Assembly: GCF_000829695.1 (NCBI RefSeq)
Contig: NZ_BBNN01000018.1
Location: 392,849-456,848 of the forward strand
From: Streptomyces sp. NBRC 110035
Lineage (GTDB): Bacteria > Actinomycetota > Actinomycetes > Streptomycetales > Streptomycetaceae
Reading direction: 5' to 3'
DNA length: 64,000 nt
Under the pieces are notes generated by a model that saw only the letters and a program-made list of their open reading frames with translations, searched no databases and was not told the DNA's origin. A program made the position numbers and the translations under genes. Positions 62,233 to 64,000 of the stretch are shown here, in pieces. Numbering within the stretch: the first letter of the stretch is position 1; every line of letters begins with the position of its first letter.

Positions 62233-62844
62233 ATGAACGTCACGGATCTCGCTCACCCCGCTGAAGAAGTCGCCCCCGAGCTGCTCGGTGCCGTCCTCGC
62301 CCACGAGACCCCCGAGGGAACCGTGCGCATCACCATCACGGAGACCGAGGCGTACTCCGGTGCGGCCGACCCCGCCTCCCACGCCTACCGAGGCAGGACA
62401 CCCCGCAACGCCGTCATGTTCGGACCGGCAGGACACCTGTACGTCTACCGCTCTCACGGTCTCCACTGGTGCGCCAACATCGTCACCGGAACAGAGGGCA
62501 TCGCTTCGGCCGTCCTTGTCCGCGCAGGCAGGATCGTCGAAGGGGAAGACCTGGCACGCAAGCGGCGAGGGGCGAAGGCCGAGAGCCCACGCCTTGCGCG
62601 GGGCCCGGGGAACCTCTGCCAAGCGCTCGGCATCACGGCAGAGCACAACGGCACAGATCTGCTGACAAGCGCCCCGGTCGCGCTGTCCGAGGGTGAGCCG
62701 GTACCCGCCGCACTCATCCGGGTCGGTCCTCGGGTAGGCGTGAGCAGAGCCCACGACTGGCAGCACCGCTTCTACCTCGCCGGTGATCCAACGGTCTCGG
62801 CGTACCGGCTGAGCCCGAGAGCCAAGCCGTCCGCCGGAGCCTGA
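62233..62844 (+). CDS. 3-methyladenine DNA glycosylase (intact, nested copy)
   Basis: A 203-aa AAG/Mpg-type glycosylase that removes alkylated purines. All family blocks are present: [40 protein letters not shown] with the active-site Glu, [42 protein letters not shown], and [20 protein letters not shown]. It differs clearly from the two broken flanking pieces, which come from another copy. It seems to replace the middle of the older gene. Ribosome-binding site AAGGCGG is weak. Confidence 0.88.
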   Translation: MNVTDLAHPAEEVAPELLGAVLAHETPEGTVRITITETEAYSGAADPASHAYRGRTPRNAVMFGPAGHLYVYRSHGLHWCANIVTGTEGIASAVLVRAGRIVEGEDLARKRRGAKAESPRLARGPGNLCQALGITAEHNGTDLLTSAPVALSEGEPVPAALIRVGPRVGVSRAHDWQHRFYLAGDPTVSAYRLSPRAKPSAGA

Positions 62845-62859
62845 GCCGCCGTGCGCCTT

Positions 62860-63082
62860 CCGCGCCGGCCCCCCTGGCAACGGCCCCGGACGGCACGGAC
62901 GCCTGCGCCTCGGACGACACTCCGCTGCGGATCCCACCGGCGCTCCGGTACCCTCCGACCAGGTACGCAACGTCCCGTGCACCGGCGTCTCCGGCGACGG
63001 AGCCGGGCACCCCTGGCGCTTCTGGACCGCCGGCGACCCGACGGTGAGCCCGTACCGGGCCCACGTACCGAAGCGTCGGTGA
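62860..63082 (+). pseudogene. 3' half of the broken 3-methyladenine DNA glycosylase gene
   Basis: One frame reads [20 protein letters not shown] then PP; after a frameshift near 62940 it reads [20 protein letters not shown] and [27 protein letters not shown] and a stop at 63080-63082. This matches the last ~70 residues of the family and is the natural continuation of the 5' piece at 61963, with about 50 residues missing between. Confidence 0.8.
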
Positions 63083-63092
63083 AGTGGAGAAG

Positions 63093-63121
63093 TTGACTCG
63101 GGCCTGGAAGGTGCGTAATGT
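63093..63121 (+). promoter_or_regulatory. rRNA operon promoter
   Basis: TTGACT (63093-63098) and TAATGT (63116-63121) are 17 bases apart, a strong vegetative promoter about 500 bases before 16S. Streptomyces rrn operons carry several tandem promoters; a second -10 (TAGGGT, 63368-63373) follows in the usual GTCTGA context, with no clear -35. Confidence 0.8.
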
Positions 63122-63623
63122 AGCCCGAGCCGCTGAACCGGGTACGGCGTTCGCCTGCAGCCGGAAGCGGTCAACCCACTACTCAAGATCACCCTCAACG
63201 GGGTCGGGTTCGTCATGTTCGCATGTCCGAATTCCAAACCGGTGAAGCCCGATTATGAATCGAGCGAGGGAATCGGCTAACGTAGTGAATGTCGAAAGGT
63301 CGACGGGCGAAAGCCCAAAGCCCGATGGCATTCCCGCCGACCGGGAAGCAGACACGAAAGAGTCTGATAGGGTCGGAAACGCAAGATCGAAGGGAAGCGC
63401 CCGAAGGAAAGCCCGAGAGGGTGAGTACGAAGGAAGCGTCCGTTCCTTGAGAACTCAACAGCGTGCCAAAAATCAACGCCAGATATGTTGATACCCCGTC
63501 TCCGGCCGTTCGGCCGGGACGAGGTTCCTTTGAAACAAACACAGCGAGGACGCTGTGAACGGCCGGGCCCATTCCGCCCGACCGTTCCGCTCTCGTGTGT
63601 GCTCTCCCGATCACGGGAAAACA
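63122..63623 (+). ncRNA. rrn leader with conserved antitermination and processing region
   Basis: A leader of about 500 bases without a protein gene. TTGAGAACTCAACAGCGTG (63447-63465) is the conserved box found before Streptomyces 16S genes. A GC hairpin (CCGGCC with GGCCGG, 63502-63517 region) and GGCCGGGCCC follow, probably part of the processing stems cut by RNase III. Short open frames here are meaningless. Confidence 0.6.

Positions 63624-64000
<377 letters not shown>

Overview
The window is chromosomal DNA of a Streptomyces species, or a very close relative. It is extremely GC-rich with GTG/TTG starts and many ATGA or GTGA gene overlaps. It encodes genus-typical proteins: a chaplin, the 73-residue nucleoid protein Gbn, a Spo0M homologue, a WhiJ-like/DUF397/ATPase trio and an InhA-type FabI. 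It ends in the first ~377 nt of a 16S rRNA gene with a Streptomyces-like sequence. I see no CRISPR array, tRNA gene, phage or complete insertion sequence.

Layout. 0.4-7.2 kb: alpha/beta hydrolase, a conserved unknown protein, a VOC protein, an ABC-F ATPase preceded by a leaderless leader peptide, gbn and an enoyl-CoA hydratase-like protein. 7.2-10.5 kb: Asp23/AmaP envelope-stress cluster. 10.6-17.5 kb: a complete sugar module (PfkB kinase, ABC permease, lipoprotein and ATPase, RbsD, DeoC-like aldolase, then a GntR/HutC regulator). 17.5-21.0 kb, minus strand: SURF1, GH15 hydrolase and an atypical SDR. 21.0-23.2 kb: a graveyard of gene fragments (zinc-ribbon gene, XRE regulator, PKS ketosynthase, [2Fe-2S] oxidoreductase subunit, IS630 transposase) bracketed by an inverted, broken copy and an intact copy of the same small gene. 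23.5-29 kb, minus strand: DnaQ-like exonuclease with BRCT, CopD, class III CoA-transferase, secreted subtilase. 29.3-34 kb: DUF485-ActP acetate uptake pair, MoaA, small stress and membrane proteins.

34-38.3 kb, minus strand: tyrS and a TldD/TldE-type peptidase pair. 38.5-42.6 kb is accessory: helicase remnant, WhiJ-like trio, HTH protein, PIN-domain toxin behind a frame-shifted partner. 42.7-44.2 kb: fabG-fabI, the mabA-inhA arrangement. 44.4-49.4 kb: GntR regulator divergent from a CynX/NimT-type transporter with its 38-aa partner, SixA-like phosphatase, serB. 50-53.4 kb: FHA-ABC fusion exporter and a secreted transglycosylase with a long structured 5' UTR. 53.8-56.1 kb: GAF sensor kinase, NarL-type regulator and chaplin chpE. 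57-61.8 kb: ABC ATPase, NfeD, SPFH protein, HNH endonuclease, PEBP, Spo0M. 61.9-63.1 kb: an intact 3-methyladenine DNA glycosylase gene lying inside the two broken halves of a different glycosylase gene. 63.1-64 kb: rrn promoter, leader and 16S rRNA start.

Best candidates for new biology: (1) the nested DNA-glycosylase genes; (2) the sugar module, whose kinase lacks the ribose-reading Asp of ribokinase while the aldolase keeps its catalytic residues, so the substrate is probably not ribose; (3) the transglycosylase 5' UTR, where one strand can pair either with an upstream arm or with the ribosome-binding region; (4) the leaderless MAILLAH leader peptide before the ABC-F gene. Convergent genes are repeatedly separated by long perfect inverted repeats that look like bidirectional terminators.
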